Shown one piece after another: positions 51,069 through 60,202 of a DNA stretch of 64,000 bases. The stretch's first letter is position 1, and each line of letters opens with the position of its first letter. Source of the DNA: Streptomyces sp. NBC_01788. GTDB lineage: Bacteria; Actinomycetota; Actinomycetes; Streptomycetales; Streptomycetaceae. A program made the translations under genes and the position numbers. The notes under the pieces were generated by a model, which made no database searches, had not been told where the DNA came from, and saw only the letters and a list, made by a program, of their open reading frames with translations. The stretch is taken from NCBI RefSeq assembly GCF_035917575.1, contig NZ_CP109090.1, forward strand, positions 124,001-188,000. Direction: 5' to 3'.

Positions 51069-51908
51069 TCACCGGGTCAGCAGGACCGCTGCCAGGACGA
51101 CCAGGCCCTGGGCGTCGCCCCAGGGTCGGGGGTATCCACCCGGCCGAGGGCGGTAGGAGGCCAGAAGGGTGCTGTTGTAGGCGGCCCACAGCACGGTGGG
51201 GAGGGGCAGAACAAGCTGCCCGACTGCCGCTCCGCAGGCAGCCATGCCGTATGCGGCGACGCGGGTCCGGCGTTCACCGAGCAGCACCGGGAGACTGCTG
51301 GTGCCGGCGAGGGCATCCGTGTGGAGGTCACGGAGGTCGTTGAAGAGGGCGGTCACACCGCCGATGAGCACGCCCGCCAGGGCGAGGTACCACGTGCGCG
51401 CGTCCAACAGGAGGTGCTGCTGGACAGCCGGCAGGAGCACCGCGATCGCGAGCCACCCGGCCATGGTGTAGGGAAGTTTCACGCCGGGAAGCTGCCGGAC
51501 CGCCAGCCGCCGTCCGCGCCACGGGATCAAGGGAGCCGTGTACAGCCAGGCCATGGCGCCCACGAGAACCACGACTGCGGCGCACCACGGGCGCAGGACC
51601 GTCACGGGCAGCAGGGCTGCCGCACAGGCGATCGTCCACCGGGTCAGATGGCGGCGGTGCCGGGCGATCCAGGCGGCCCGCGGGCTGCTGTCGGTGTCGG
51701 CGGGATCCAGGCGGTCACGGGTGTACGAGCCCGTGATGAAGAGGAAGGCGAAGGCCGCGATCAGCGGGTCGCCGGGCCGGTGCAGGGCGAGGCTGGTGAC
51801 CCAGGTGAAGGCTGCCGCGCTGGTGCCGAGGGTGATATTGGTCCACGCCAGGAATGTGAGTGGGCCGGGGGCGGACCGCCCGCCGGCTACCTCGGGCTGG
51901 GCGGTCAT
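51069..51908 (-). CDS. UbiA-family membrane prenyltransferase or terpene cyclase
   Basis: The 279-residue polytopic protein has the two Asp-rich regions of UbiA enzymes: a diverged first motif (SYTRDRLDPADTD, about 65-78) and a clear second motif (LFNDLRDLHTDALAG, about 195). About seven or eight hydrophobic helices are visible. UbiA proteins transfer prenyl groups or, in some actinomycetes, cyclise them. The weak first motif leaves the reaction open. The ATG at 51908 follows AGGAGG. It is divergent from the terpene-cyclase/P450 pair. Confidence 0.82.
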   Translation of the reverse strand: MTAQPEVAGGRSAPGPLTFLAWTNITLGTSAAAFTWVTSLALHRPGDPLIAAFAFLFITGSYTRDRLDPADTDSSPRAAWIARHRRHLTRWTIACAAALLPVTVLRPWCAAVVVLVGAMAWLYTAPLIPWRGRRLAVRQLPGVKLPYTMAGWLAIAVLLPAVQQHLLLDARTWYLALAGVLIGGVTALFNDLRDLHTDALAGTSSLPVLLGERRTRVAAYGMAACGAAVGQLVLPLPTVLWAAYNSTLLASYRPRPGGYPRPWGDAQGLVVLAAVLLTR

Positions 51909-52133
51909 CGACTTCCTCCTGGTGTGCTCGGCGGATGGGAGCAGAGGTGCACTTGTGCCCAACGATGCGCGCGGCCGGGTGACGGGCAGGTGTCTCAAGC
52001 GCCACACTGATGGGTGAGTTTGACTCTTCTGCTCTTCCTGGGGCGTGACGCTCCGGGACATCTTGGGACTGAGCCAAGTCCCGCGACGGGAAGCGAAAGG
52101 GTTCCGTCGTGACAGGCAGACAGGAGCAGGACG

Positions 52134-53720
52134 TTGACGACGGACGAATTCGGCCTGGATGGGTCGGTCGGTCGGGAGCAGGTCGCTGGCGGGGGGATGG
52201 CTGCCAGGGAGCGGGTGGTCGCGGCCTTGAGCGCCGCCGTCGGCTTCGATGGTGCGGTGCGGCGGCCGTGCGCCAGCCGGACGCTGGAGTCGGCGCTGTT
52301 GCTCGTCCTGCTGCGCGAGCGCGGTACCCACCCGCAACAGGTGCGGGAGCTCGGCATGTATCTGGCCACCGGGCAGGCGCAGGCCACGGGGTTCGACACG
52401 GCGCTGGCCCGGGCGGTCCTGCACGGCCGCCAGGTTGATGATGACGTGGTCGGGGGCGAGTTGCTGGCTGGCTTCGACCACTTCTCCATCGCCCGCAAGC
52501 GGCTGCTGTTCGACGTCCACCTCGCCGTGGTGGGCGCGGTCCCCTTCGATTCGTCGATGCTCCGCCCGGCCCGTCCGGGGGGTGGGGAGGGGGACAACTC
52601 CGTCACCTGGATCGAAATGATCATGCTGAGTGTGCGGATCCTCGTCGCGGACGGCTTGGGCCGGGCCGAGGAGATCACCGATCTGGAACGGGAGCGTCTG
52701 CTGGAGCTGCTGGGCTCCAGCCGGGCGCCGGTGTGGGAGAACTACACCGCCGCGCACCTGCTCGCCCTCCTGGCCGCCCAGCGGTTCGCGTCCGCCCACC
52801 GGCTGGTCGAGACCGGTGTGGAAGGCGTGCTGGCGTGCCGAAACCCGGACGGCGGTGTGCCGAGCATGTCGAACCTGGACGTGTTCAGCACCGGACCCGC
52901 AGGCCTGGCCCTGGCCCGGGCCGGAGCGGACCGCGCGCTGCTGCACCGCATGTGCGACTACCTGATCGGCAGGCAGATGCCGGACGGTGGGTGGGCGTTC
53001 GGCGAGAACATGCGGCACAGCGACGTGGACGCCAGCTCCTACGCCGCCGCATGCCTGGCCTCCGTCGACCCGGAGCGCCACCGGGACGCCCTGGAGCGCG
53101 CCGGCGGGTACTTCCGGGACATCGTCGGGCCGGACGGCGGGTTCCCGACCTACGTGAAGGGCGACCCGTCCGAGGTGGGCATGACCGGCGGCGCGGTCAG
53201 CGCACTGGCATGGAACGGCTCCGGCCACGGTGACCTGCTGGACGGCGCGGCGCGCTGGCTGCTGGACGCCCAGCACGTAGACGGCACGTTCGAGCGCAGT
53301 TGGAGCCTGAGCGAGGCGAACACGATCTGGCGGGCGATGTGGGCGCTGCACTCGATGCCCGAGCCGACCCGCACCGCTCTCAAGGCGCGTATCGCCGACG
53401 CGAGCGCCGCCTCACACCGGTTCCTCGCGCAGGCGCAGAACGAGGACGGCGGCTGGGGCTACCGGCCGGGCGACGCCAGTGACACCGCCAGCACCTGCTA
53501 CTCGCTGCTCGCCCTGGCCGCCATGGGCCAGCGCCCGCAGGAGGACTCCGCCGTCAGGGCGGGCCTGGCCCATCTGCTGTCCCGGCAGGGGCCGGACGGG
53601 ATGTTCACGGCGCTGCCGGACCAGGTCGCACCCCGCCCCCTGCTGTTCGACGCGCCGGTCTTCACCGACATCTGGGTTCTGCTGGCCCTGACCAGCAGCG
53701 GCAGCGACGAGGCACGGTGA
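52134..53720 (+). CDS. Class II terpene-cyclase-like protein (squalene-cyclase repeat family)
   Basis: The 528-residue protein belongs to the prenyltransferase/squalene-oxidase repeat fold: QMPDGGWAFGENMRHSDVDA (about 280-300), VGPDGGFPTYVKGDPSEVGM and QNEDGGWGYRPGDASDTAST (QW-like repeats). The place of the DxDD acid motif appears as DVDAS. Length and alpha/alpha-barrel arrangement fit bacterial class II diterpene or drimane-type cyclases that protonate a prenyl diphosphate. The TTG start at 52134 follows AGGAGCAGG; an ATG at 52197 is an alternative. Its stop overlaps the P450 start by 4 bp. Confidence 0.78.
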   Translation: MTTDEFGLDGSVGREQVAGGGMAARERVVAALSAAVGFDGAVRRPCASRTLESALLLVLLRERGTHPQQVRELGMYLATGQAQATGFDTALARAVLHGRQVDDDVVGGELLAGFDHFSIARKRLLFDVHLAVVGAVPFDSSMLRPARPGGGEGDNSVTWIEMIMLSVRILVADGLGRAEEITDLERERLLELLGSSRAPVWENYTAAHLLALLAAQRFASAHRLVETGVEGVLACRNPDGGVPSMSNLDVFSTGPAGLALARAGADRALLHRMCDYLIGRQMPDGGWAFGENMRHSDVDASSYAAACLASVDPERHRDALERAGGYFRDIVGPDGGFPTYVKGDPSEVGMTGGAVSALAWNGSGHGDLLDGAARWLLDAQHVDGTFERSWSLSEANTIWRAMWALHSMPEPTRTALKARIADASAASHRFLAQAQNEDGGWGYRPGDASDTASTCYSLLALAAMGQRPQEDSAVRAGLAHLLSRQGPDGMFTALPDQVAPRPLLFDAPVFTDIWVLLALTSSGSDEAR

Positions 53721-54985
53721 GCGGTCGCCAGACGGAGGCGAGGACCGCCGACGGGCCGCAGCCCCTGATGCCCGACCGGGCGCCGCGGCCCCTGCCCGTC
53801 GACCGCACCTCCCCGGTGGATCCGCCCGCCGAGTTCCGGTGCCTTCGCGCGGAGCTGCCCGTGGCACCGCTGGTGTTCCCCGACGGCCCGCCGGGCTGGC
53901 TGGTCACCCGGTACGACGACGTCCGCGCCGCCCTCGCCGACCCCAGGTTCAGCTCCCGGCGTCCCCATCTGAACTCCCACGTCCGAGCCAGTCTCATCAC
54001 CCCCGCTGAGATGGCCGCGCTGCGCCCCTCTGACCTGCTCACCAGCGACCCGCCGGAGCACACCCGGCTGCGCCGCCTGATCAGCGGCCAGTTCACCAGC
54101 CGCCGGATGAACCTGCTCGCCGGGCGGATCCAGACCATCGTCGACCAGCACCTCGACGCCCTGGCCGCCGCACCCCGACCGGCGGACCTGATGCCAACCG
54201 TCGCCCTGCCCGTACCGTCGCTGGTGATCAGCGAGCTCCTGGGCGTGCCCTTCACCGACCGCGATCTGTACCAGCGCCTGACCGGCGAGCTTCTCTCCCT
54301 CGACCGCACTCGCGACCAGCTCTTGGCGGCCAAGGCGGAGATGAAGTCCTACCTGCTGCGCTTGATCGGTATCAGACGTGTGGAGCCGGATGACGACCTG
54401 CTCTCCGGCCTCCTCCAGGCGCAGAGCGCCGACGCGACGCTGAGCGACGACGAGATCGCCGCCCTTGCTCAGCTCGTCCTCATCGCCGGCCACGAGACCA
54501 CCGCCAACGTGATCGGCCTCGCCGTCCTCCTCCTGCTGCGCCCGCCCCGGCTCTGGGACACGGTGCGCCAGCGGCCCGAGCTCGTCGACGGGGTGGTCGA
54601 GGAGACGCTGCGGTACGCGACGGTCCTCCAGTTCGGACTCCTGCGGGTCGCCCGCGAACCCCTGACCATCGCCGGGCAGAGCATCGCGGCGGGCGAGCGA
54701 GTCGTCCTCCACCTGCCCGCCGCAAACCGCGATCCTGTCCGCTTCACCGACCCCGACCACTTCGACGTCCAACGCCCCGACGCCGCCAGGCACCTCAGCT
54801 TCGGCCACGGCCCCCACCACTGCGTCGGCGACCAACTCGCCCGCATCGAGGTGCGCACCGTCCTGGCCACGATGCTGTCCCGCTTCCCGGACCTGCGCCT
54901 GGCCACCGGCCCAGACGAGGTCCCCACCCACACGCACAGGGTCGTCCACGGCCCGGCCCGCCTCCTGGTGGACTTCACCCCATGA
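53717..54985 (+). CDS. Cytochrome P450
   Basis: The 422-residue protein shows the P450 signatures: DPPEHTRLRRLISGQFTSRR (helix C region), I-helix LVLIAGHETTANVIG (about 257), ExxR in VVEETLRYATV (about 294) and the heme loop LSFGHGPHHCVGDQLARIEV (Cys near 366). It is a class I bacterial P450 that needs a ferredoxin, which is not encoded here. The GTG at 53717 overlaps the cyclase stop, so it most likely oxidises the cyclase product. Confidence 0.92.
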   Translation: MSGRQTEARTADGPQPLMPDRAPRPLPVDRTSPVDPPAEFRCLRAELPVAPLVFPDGPPGWLVTRYDDVRAALADPRFSSRRPHLNSHVRASLITPAEMAALRPSDLLTSDPPEHTRLRRLISGQFTSRRMNLLAGRIQTIVDQHLDALAAAPRPADLMPTVALPVPSLVISELLGVPFTDRDLYQRLTGELLSLDRTRDQLLAAKAEMKSYLLRLIGIRRVEPDDDLLSGLLQAQSADATLSDDEIAALAQLVLIAGHETTANVIGLAVLLLLRPPRLWDTVRQRPELVDGVVEETLRYATVLQFGLLRVAREPLTIAGQSIAAGERVVLHLPAANRDPVRFTDPDHFDVQRPDAARHLSFGHGPHHCVGDQLARIEVRTVLATMLSRFPDLRLATGPDEVPTHTHRVVHGPARLLVDFTP

Positions 54986-55024
54986 CCCACAGGCCGGACA
55001 GCCAACCGCGGCAGGAAGGGACCA

Positions 55025-55200
55025 GACGACCGGTGGCGACGACAAGACCCGGCCCGTATGCCGCGTACGCCTTCGATTGTGCGACACCCGGACGCCGTCG
55101 TCGTGGAAGCCGACGATGTCCAGCCTGCCATCGCCTGTGGTGTCGGCGAGGAAGCGGGGATTCTTGTCGGCAAGCCACCCGCCCGCCCCCTCCCCGTGGC
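55025..55200 (-). pseudogene. FG-GAP/VCBS repeat fragment
   Basis: The minus strand reads ADKNPRFLADTTGDGRLDIV then GFHDDGVRVSHNR, one FG-GAP-type repeat with the calcium loop DTTGDGRLD. Nothing of the rest of the protein remains. Confidence 0.55.
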
Positions 55201-55224
55201 TGGACGCACTGAGGACGGGTGCGC

Positions 55225-55318
55225 CGCCGACGGGCTGTGGGAGCGGGCCGGGTGGGGGGCGTCGTGCTCCGCGCCGTAGACCCGGCCGTTCAGCAGCTGC
55301 TCATCGCCGTTCAGCTGA
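55225..55318 (-). repeat. Repeat unit shared with 12813-12905
   Basis: The reverse complement carries LNGDEQLLNGRVYGAEHDAP in one frame and is about 90% identical over 75 bp to the copy at 12.8 kb. It lies between the FG-GAP remnant and the phosphatase pseudogene. No start or stop supports an active gene here. Confidence 0.6.
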
Positions 55319-55390
55319 TCAGCGTTGCAGCCGCCACCGTTCCGGAGCGCTTCAGCATAGTCGGCCCCCGGGCCCGTCAGCGGAGCCCCG

Positions 55391-56310
55391 TCACATCCCA
55401 TCCTCACTGTCAGGTGTGACGGTTTGTTCGGCCCAGATGGTCTTGCCGGTGGGGGTATGGCGGGTGCCCCAGCGGTCGGCGAGTTGGGCGACGAGGAGGA
55501 GGCCGCGTCCGCCTTCGTCGTAGACGCGGGCGCGGCGCATGTGGGGGGTGGTGCTGCTGGTGTCGGAGACTTCGCAGATGAGGGTGGTGTTGTGGTGGAT
55601 CATGCGGAGCTGGACGGGGGGTTTGCCGTAGCGGATGGCGTTGGTGACGAGTTCGCTGACGATGAGTTCGGTGATGAAGGCGGCGTGGGTCAGTCCCCAC
55701 GTGGTGAGCTGGGCGGTGGCATGTTGGCGGGCGTGGGCGACGGCGGCGGGGTGGGGTTGCAGGTCCCAGGCGGCGACGCGGTCGGCGCTGAGGGCGTGGG
55801 TGCGGGCGATGAGCAGGACGATGTCGTCGTCGGGGCGGTGGGTGAGGGTGGCGGTGAGGACGTGGTCGCAGACGGTGTCGAGGGTGTGGGTGGGGCGGAC
55901 GAGGGCGGCGAACATGTTGTCGAGGGCTTCGTCGATGTCGTGGTCTCGGGGTTCGAGGAGGCCGTCGGTGTAGAGGGCGAGCAGGCTGCCTTCGGGTAGT
56001 TCGGTCTCGGTGGCCTCGAACGGCAGGCCGCCCAGGCCGAGCGGGGGGCCGGCGGGGACGTCGAGGAGGTAGGCGGCGGCGTCGGGAGTGACGACGGCGG
56101 GCGGGGGGTGGCCGGCCCGGGCGAGGGTGCAGCGGCGGGTGACGGGGTCGTAGACGGCGTAGAGGCATGTGACGCCGATGCCGCCGGCGCCTTCGGGGGC
56201 GCCTTCGAGGGTGGCGTCGTCCAGGTTGGCGACCAGAGCCGCAGGTGTGGGGTTGCAGACGTCGGTGAGGCAGTCGCCGGCTTCGGCGGCCAGTGTCGGC
56301 GCGACGGTCG
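55391..56310 (-). pseudogene. SpoIIE-type phosphatase with HATPase domain, N-terminally truncated
   Basis: The frame reads LAAEAGDCLTDVCNPTPAAL, then the PP2C/SpoIIE core (GVTCLYAVYDPVTRRCTLAR, AGHPPPAVV, LPEGSLLALYTDGLLEPRD) and a C-terminal GHKL kinase-like domain (TELIVSELVTNAIRYGKPPV, EGGRGLLLVAQLADRWG). Streptomyces homologues normally begin with PAS and GAF sensor domains, about 300 residues more. Here coding similarity stops near 56310, where unrelated + strand coding begins. Confidence 0.8.
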
Positions 56311-56316
56311 GCGCGC

Positions 56317-56599
56317 ATCTAGGCGGCGCCAGGCGGTTTTGGAAGCACGGCAGAAGACTGCGGCGGTGCTGGTGGAGGAACTTGAAGCGGAGCTGGAGCG
56401 CGTCCGGGCGGCTCTGGCGGACGCGGAAGAGATGCTCAGGCGCCGGGTGATCGGCCTCGAGCAGTATCTGGAGGCGCTGACGGAGGCAGATGCGCCCGCC
56501 GAGGCCGCCGCGCCGCGGAGGAAGCCGGTGGGTCCGCGCCGGGCGGTGCCTCACCGGGTGGCGGGCCCCCTCGCGGATGTGAGGAACCCTGGGGGCTGA
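56317..56599 (+). pseudogene. Coiled-coil C-terminal fragment of an unknown protein
   Basis: The + strand frame reads RQAVLEARQKTAAVLVEELE, AELERVRAALADAEEMLRRR and VIGLEQYLEALTEADAPAEA, strongly heptad-patterned, and stops at 56599. The upstream frame runs antisense through the SpoIIE gene and is not coding. It appears to be the 3' end of a different gene joined to the truncated phosphatase. Confidence 0.45.
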
Positions 56600-56962
56600 G
56601 GCTGCGGGATCCCCTCATCCCGGCCGAGGCCGTCGCCTCGGGCCTTCATCGTGCAGCCGGTCTCAGGGCTGACCAGATGAACGTGGCGTACATAAACGCC
56701 GCTCTGCTGAACCGTGCCGCACAGACCGCTGCCGCGGCGCGGACTACGGACCGGCGCGAAAAGACAATGAGCTGGGCGGCTGGTCCGGCGACTGAGAGGC
56801 CAAGGCCTGTGCGTACACGATGCTGCGATACAGCGCCGACAGCCACCTGCCCCCTCTTGGACAGCGTCATCGCCTGTCATCGAACGCGCAGCACCGGGCT
56901 GTCACGGCAGCGGGAGCGTCCCTGTGAGCTGCGGCTAGTGATGAGGGCGCCAGGCTGTAGTA
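56600..56962. other. Intergenic stretch without a recognised gene
   Basis: One minus-strand frame (56646-56870, 74 residues) is open but Ala/Arg-rich without motifs. Nothing else is recognised before the promoter region of the ABC operon. Confidence 0.4.
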
Positions 56963-57003
56963 CCCCGGTACCACCTGCCTGGCGCTGTTCAGTCCCCGGT
57001 ACG
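56963..57003 (+). promoter_or_regulatory. Two direct repeats CCCCGGTAC before the ABC operon
   Basis: CCCCGGTACC at 56963-56972 and CCCCGGTACG at 56994-57003 are 31 bp apart, about three helical turns, and end 84 bp before the ABC gene start. The first also forms GTACC/GGTAC. They may be binding sites for the operon's own LuxR-type response regulator. Confidence 0.45.
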
Positions 57004-57087
57004 ACCGGATCCGGCAGATCGCGGCCTTAGCGTGACGAAGGAGGCGTCAGGCATGCAGGGCGCGCCGGTGCGAAAGAGGGAACACGA

Positions 57088-58026
57088 ATGATCGAGGCAC
57101 AGCAGCTCACCAAGAGGTACGGGGAGAAGACAGCCGTCAACGGGCTGGGCTTCACCGTGAAGCAGGGCACGGTGACCGGCTTTCTCGGCCCCAACGGGGC
57201 GGGCAAGTCCACGACGATGCGCATGATCGTCGGGCTTGACGCGCCGACGAGCGGGTCCGTCACGGTGAACGGACAGCGCTACGCCCGCCACCGGGCGCCG
57301 CTCCAGGAGGTCGGGGCGCTGCTGGAGGCGAGGTCGATTCACCCGGGCCGCTCGGCCTATAACCACCTCCGGGCGCTCGCCCTCACGCACGGCATCCCGC
57401 GCCGCCGGGTCGACGAGGTCATCGACCTCGCGGGTCTCGGCAGCGTCGCGAAGAAGCGGGCCGGTGCCTTCTCCCTCGGCATGGGCCAGCGGCTCGGCAT
57501 CGCGGCCGCCCTGCTCGGCGATCCGCAGACCGTGATGCTCGACGAGCCGGTCAACGGACTGGACCCCGAGGGCGTCCTCTGGATCCGGAACCTGCTCACC
57601 TCCCTCGCGAGCGAAGGGCGCACGGTGTTCGTCTCCTCGCACCTGATGAGCGAGGTGTCACTGGTGGCTGATCACCTGATCGTCGTCGGGCGTGGACGGT
57701 TGCTGGCCGATACGACCGTACGGGACCTGGTCCGCGAGGCCGGCGGCGACGCCGTGAAGGTCGCGACGGACGACCCCGCACGGTTGCGGGACGTGCTGGC
57801 CGGAGACGGCGTGGAGATCACCGGCCGCGTGGGTTCCGAGGAACTGCAGGTGACCGGGCTGTCCGCCCGCGAGATCGGGCTGAAGGCGGCCGAGCACGGG
57901 ATTCCGCTGTTCGAGCTGACCGCGAAGGCGGTGTCGTTGGAGGAGGCGTTCATGGAACTGACCAGGGACGCCGTGGAGTACCACGGCTCCACGACCGGCA
58001 CCGAGACCTCCGGGAGCGCGGCATGA
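57088..58026 (+). CDS. ABC transporter ATP-binding protein
   Basis: The 312-residue ATPase has Walker A GPNGAGKSTTMR (about 33-44), the signature in FSLGMGQRLGIAAALLG, Walker B TVMLDEPVNGLDPEG and the switch His in VFVSSHLMSE. The signature reads SLGMGQ, as in DrrA/NatA-like exporters. The C-terminal 90 residues are the usual extension. The ATG at 57088 follows GAGGGAA. It overlaps the permease start by 4 bp. Confidence 0.93.
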   Translation: MIEAQQLTKRYGEKTAVNGLGFTVKQGTVTGFLGPNGAGKSTTMRMIVGLDAPTSGSVTVNGQRYARHRAPLQEVGALLEARSIHPGRSAYNHLRALALTHGIPRRRVDEVIDLAGLGSVAKKRAGAFSLGMGQRLGIAAALLGDPQTVMLDEPVNGLDPEGVLWIRNLLTSLASEGRTVFVSSHLMSEVSLVADHLIVVGRGRLLADTTVRDLVREAGGDAVKVATDDPARLRDVLAGDGVEITGRVGSEELQVTGLSAREIGLKAAEHGIPLFELTAKAVSLEEAFMELTRDAVEYHGSTTGTETSGSAA

Positions 58027-58874
58027 GCACCCTCACGGCAACCCCGGAGTCCCCCGAGACCGCTCAGGCCGCGCCGGCCCGCCCCGCCTACCGGGTGACC
58101 GGACGGCGCGTGCTGGCCTCGGAGTGGGCCAAACTGTGGTCTCTGCGCTCCACCTGGATCACTCTCGGCCTGGGCCTGCTGTTCCTCGTCGCCTTCGGTG
58201 TCATCGCCGCGAGCCGCTACAAGTCCGGGATCGACTCCGGCCGCCCCATGCACGGCGACTTCGCCGACGCGACGGCCGTGAGTCTGTCCCTCTTCGGCAC
58301 GAACTTCGCCCAGCTGGCCCTCGGCGTGCTCGGCGTGCTGGTCACGGCGGGCGAGTACTCCACCGGCATGATCCGATCCACCATGGCCGCGGTGCCACGC
58401 CGACTGCCCGTGCTGTGGTCCAAGGCGGCTGTGTACGGGCTGGTCGCGCTGTTGATCGCCACTGTCGGCGCGTTCGTCGCCTTCCTCGTAGGCAGCCAGG
58501 TCGTCTCCGGCACGCCCGCCGCCATGGGCCTCGGCCACGCCGGTGTCCTTCGCAGTCTGCTGGGCGCCGGGCTCTACCTGGGCCTGGTCGGCGTGATCGG
58601 CACCGCCCTGGGCGCGCTGCTGCGGTCCGTGGCCGGCGGTATCTCCGTCCTGGTCGCCGTCTTCATGCTCGTACCCGGACTGATCTCCCTGCTGCCCAGC
58701 TCATGGCGCGGGAACATCGACCCCTATCTGCCCAGCCACGCCGGCGAGTCGATCTTCGCCCTGACCCACGACTCGACCACCCTGTCGCCGGGCACCGGGC
58801 TCTGGGTCTTCCTCGGCTGGACGGCACTGGCGCTGGCCGCAGCGGCGTACCGGCTGCGGCGCAGCGACGTCTGA
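58023..58874 (+). CDS. ABC-2-type transporter permease
   Basis: The 283-residue protein has about six membrane segments (WITLGLGLLFLVAFGVIAAS, FAQLALGVLGVLVTAGEYST, VYGLVALLIATVGAFVAFLV, LLGAGLYLGLVGVIGTALGA, ISVLVAVFMLVPGLISLLP, GLWVFLGWTALALAAAAYRL). It contains VTAGEYSTGMIRSTMAA, typical of ABC-2 permeases of this group. The ATG overlaps the ATPase stop. Substrate unknown; drug or lantibiotic export is common for such pairs. Confidence 0.9.
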   Translation: MSTLTATPESPETAQAAPARPAYRVTGRRVLASEWAKLWSLRSTWITLGLGLLFLVAFGVIAASRYKSGIDSGRPMHGDFADATAVSLSLFGTNFAQLALGVLGVLVTAGEYSTGMIRSTMAAVPRRLPVLWSKAAVYGLVALLIATVGAFVAFLVGSQVVSGTPAAMGLGHAGVLRSLLGAGLYLGLVGVIGTALGALLRSVAGGISVLVAVFMLVPGLISLLPSSWRGNIDPYLPSHAGESIFALTHDSTTLSPGTGLWVFLGWTALALAAAAYRLRRSDV

Positions 58875-58909
58875 GCGGCAGCCACCCGCATCATGGGCTG
58901 GTGAACTCC

Positions 58910-60202
58910 GTGACCACCGAAGATCTCAGCGGGATGGGGCCGCTGGTCGCCCGGCTCGGCCGGGCCGGCCAGCGGCTCCGGCATGCCGACCGGGCCCGTC
59001 CGTGGGTGCTGGACACCGCGGTGGTGGTGCTGGTCTTCCTGATGTTCTGCCTGCCGGACCTGCTGCACGCGGTCGGCGCGATCGACGGAGAAGGCGACGG
59101 CCCGCGCCGCTTCCGCCTCGTGTTCACCCGGTTGCCCGTGGCGGGCATGCTGGCCCTACAGGCCGGGCTGGTGCTGCCGCTGCTGTGGCGGCGCCGGGCG
59201 CCTGCCGTCGCGTTCGGCGCCATCGCGGCCGTGTTCGTCCTTCAGTGGTCCCTCGGCGCCGCGCTCCGTGCGGACGTCGCCCTCTTCGTCGCCCTGTACA
59301 GCCTGGCCCTGCACGGGCGGCTGCGGCAGCTGCCGTGGGCCTGTGCGGCCACGGCGGGCGCGCTCGGCCTGGTCGCGGCACGGGTGTCGGCGGCGGTGTC
59401 GGTCTGGGACGCGCTGTTCTTCCTGCTCAGCACGGCGACCGCGGCCCTCGCCCTCGGCCTGATGATCCGTATCCGGCGGGCGCAGCTGGCCGGGCTTCGG
59501 GACCGTGCGGCCCGGCTGGAGATCGAACGCGACCAGCGTGGCAGGCTCGCCGTCGCGGCCGAACGGACACGGGTGGCCCGTGAGATGCACGATGTCGTCG
59601 GCCACAACCTGTCCGTCATCATCACGCTCGCCGACGCGGGTGCCTATGCCGCCGGGGTCGCTCCGGAGCGGGGCAGGGAGGCCCTCCACCTCATCGGCGA
59701 CACTGGCCGCAAGGCCCTGAACGAACTGCGCCGGGTGCTCGGCGTGCTGCGCGAGGCCGACGGCCCGCCGACCAAACCCGAGCTGAGGCCGCAGCCCGGT
59801 CTCGCGGACATCAACGCACTGTGCGAAGGGGTACGCGCCGCCGGCTTGAAGGTCGTCTACCGTACCGCCGGAGACGTCGACGTCCTCGACAGCGGGGTCC
59901 AGCTCACGGTCTACCGCATCGTGCAGGAGGCCCTGACGAACACCCTGAAACACGCCGGCGTCGGCGCGCGTGCGAACCTGGCTGTCGCCGTGGAGGACAC
60001 GCGGCTGACCATCACCGTGCAGGACTCCGGCCCACTCGTCCAGGCCGACCGTACCGGCACGGCGAACGAGGAAGGACACGGCCTGGTGGGCATGCGGGAG
60101 CGAGCGGCTCTCTACGGCGGACACGTCAACGCGGGTCCCGAGGGCGCCGGCTGGACGGTTCGGGCCGCACTCGACCTCACTCCCCAGGGCGGTGCCCGGT
60201 GA
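58910..60202 (+). CDS. NarL-family sensor histidine kinase
   Basis: The ~430-residue protein has four or five N-terminal membrane helices (about residues 30-180), a HisKA_3 dimerisation box with VAREMHDVVGHNLSVIITLA (phospho-His, about 227) and a HATPase domain (YRIVQEALTNTLKHAG, DSGPL, GHGLVGMRERAALYGG). The start is uncertain: GTG at 58901 or 58910, or ATG at 58934. It is followed by its response regulator with a 4-bp overlap and preceded by the ABC exporter, which it likely controls. Confidence 0.9.
   Translation: MTTEDLSGMGPLVARLGRAGQRLRHADRARPWVLDTAVVVLVFLMFCLPDLLHAVGAIDGEGDGPRRFRLVFTRLPVAGMLALQAGLVLPLLWRRRAPAVAFGAIAAVFVLQWSLGAALRADVALFVALYSLALHGRLRQLPWACAATAGALGLVAARVSAAVSVWDALFFLLSTATAALALGLMIRIRRAQLAGLRDRAARLEIERDQRGRLAVAAERTRVAREMHDVVGHNLSVIITLADAGAYAAGVAPERGREALHLIGDTGRKALNELRRVLGVLREADGPPTKPELRPQPGLADINALCEGVRAAGLKVVYRTAGDVDVLDSGVQLTVYRIVQEALTNTLKHAGVGARANLAVAVEDTRLTITVQDSGPLVQADRTGTANEEGHGLVGMRERAALYGGHVNAGPEGAGWTVRAALDLTPQGGAR

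Noticed and set aside
51069..53351. Single 760-residue minus-strand frame covering the UbiA gene and the cyclase region
   Set aside because: Only the last 279 codons, starting after AGGAGG at 51908, show membrane-enzyme features; the rest is antisense to the cyclase.
54469..55407. Minus-strand 312-residue frame over the P450 3' end
   Set aside because: Mostly antisense to the P450; only the short repeat near 55225-55318 and the FG-GAP piece in another frame carry meaning.
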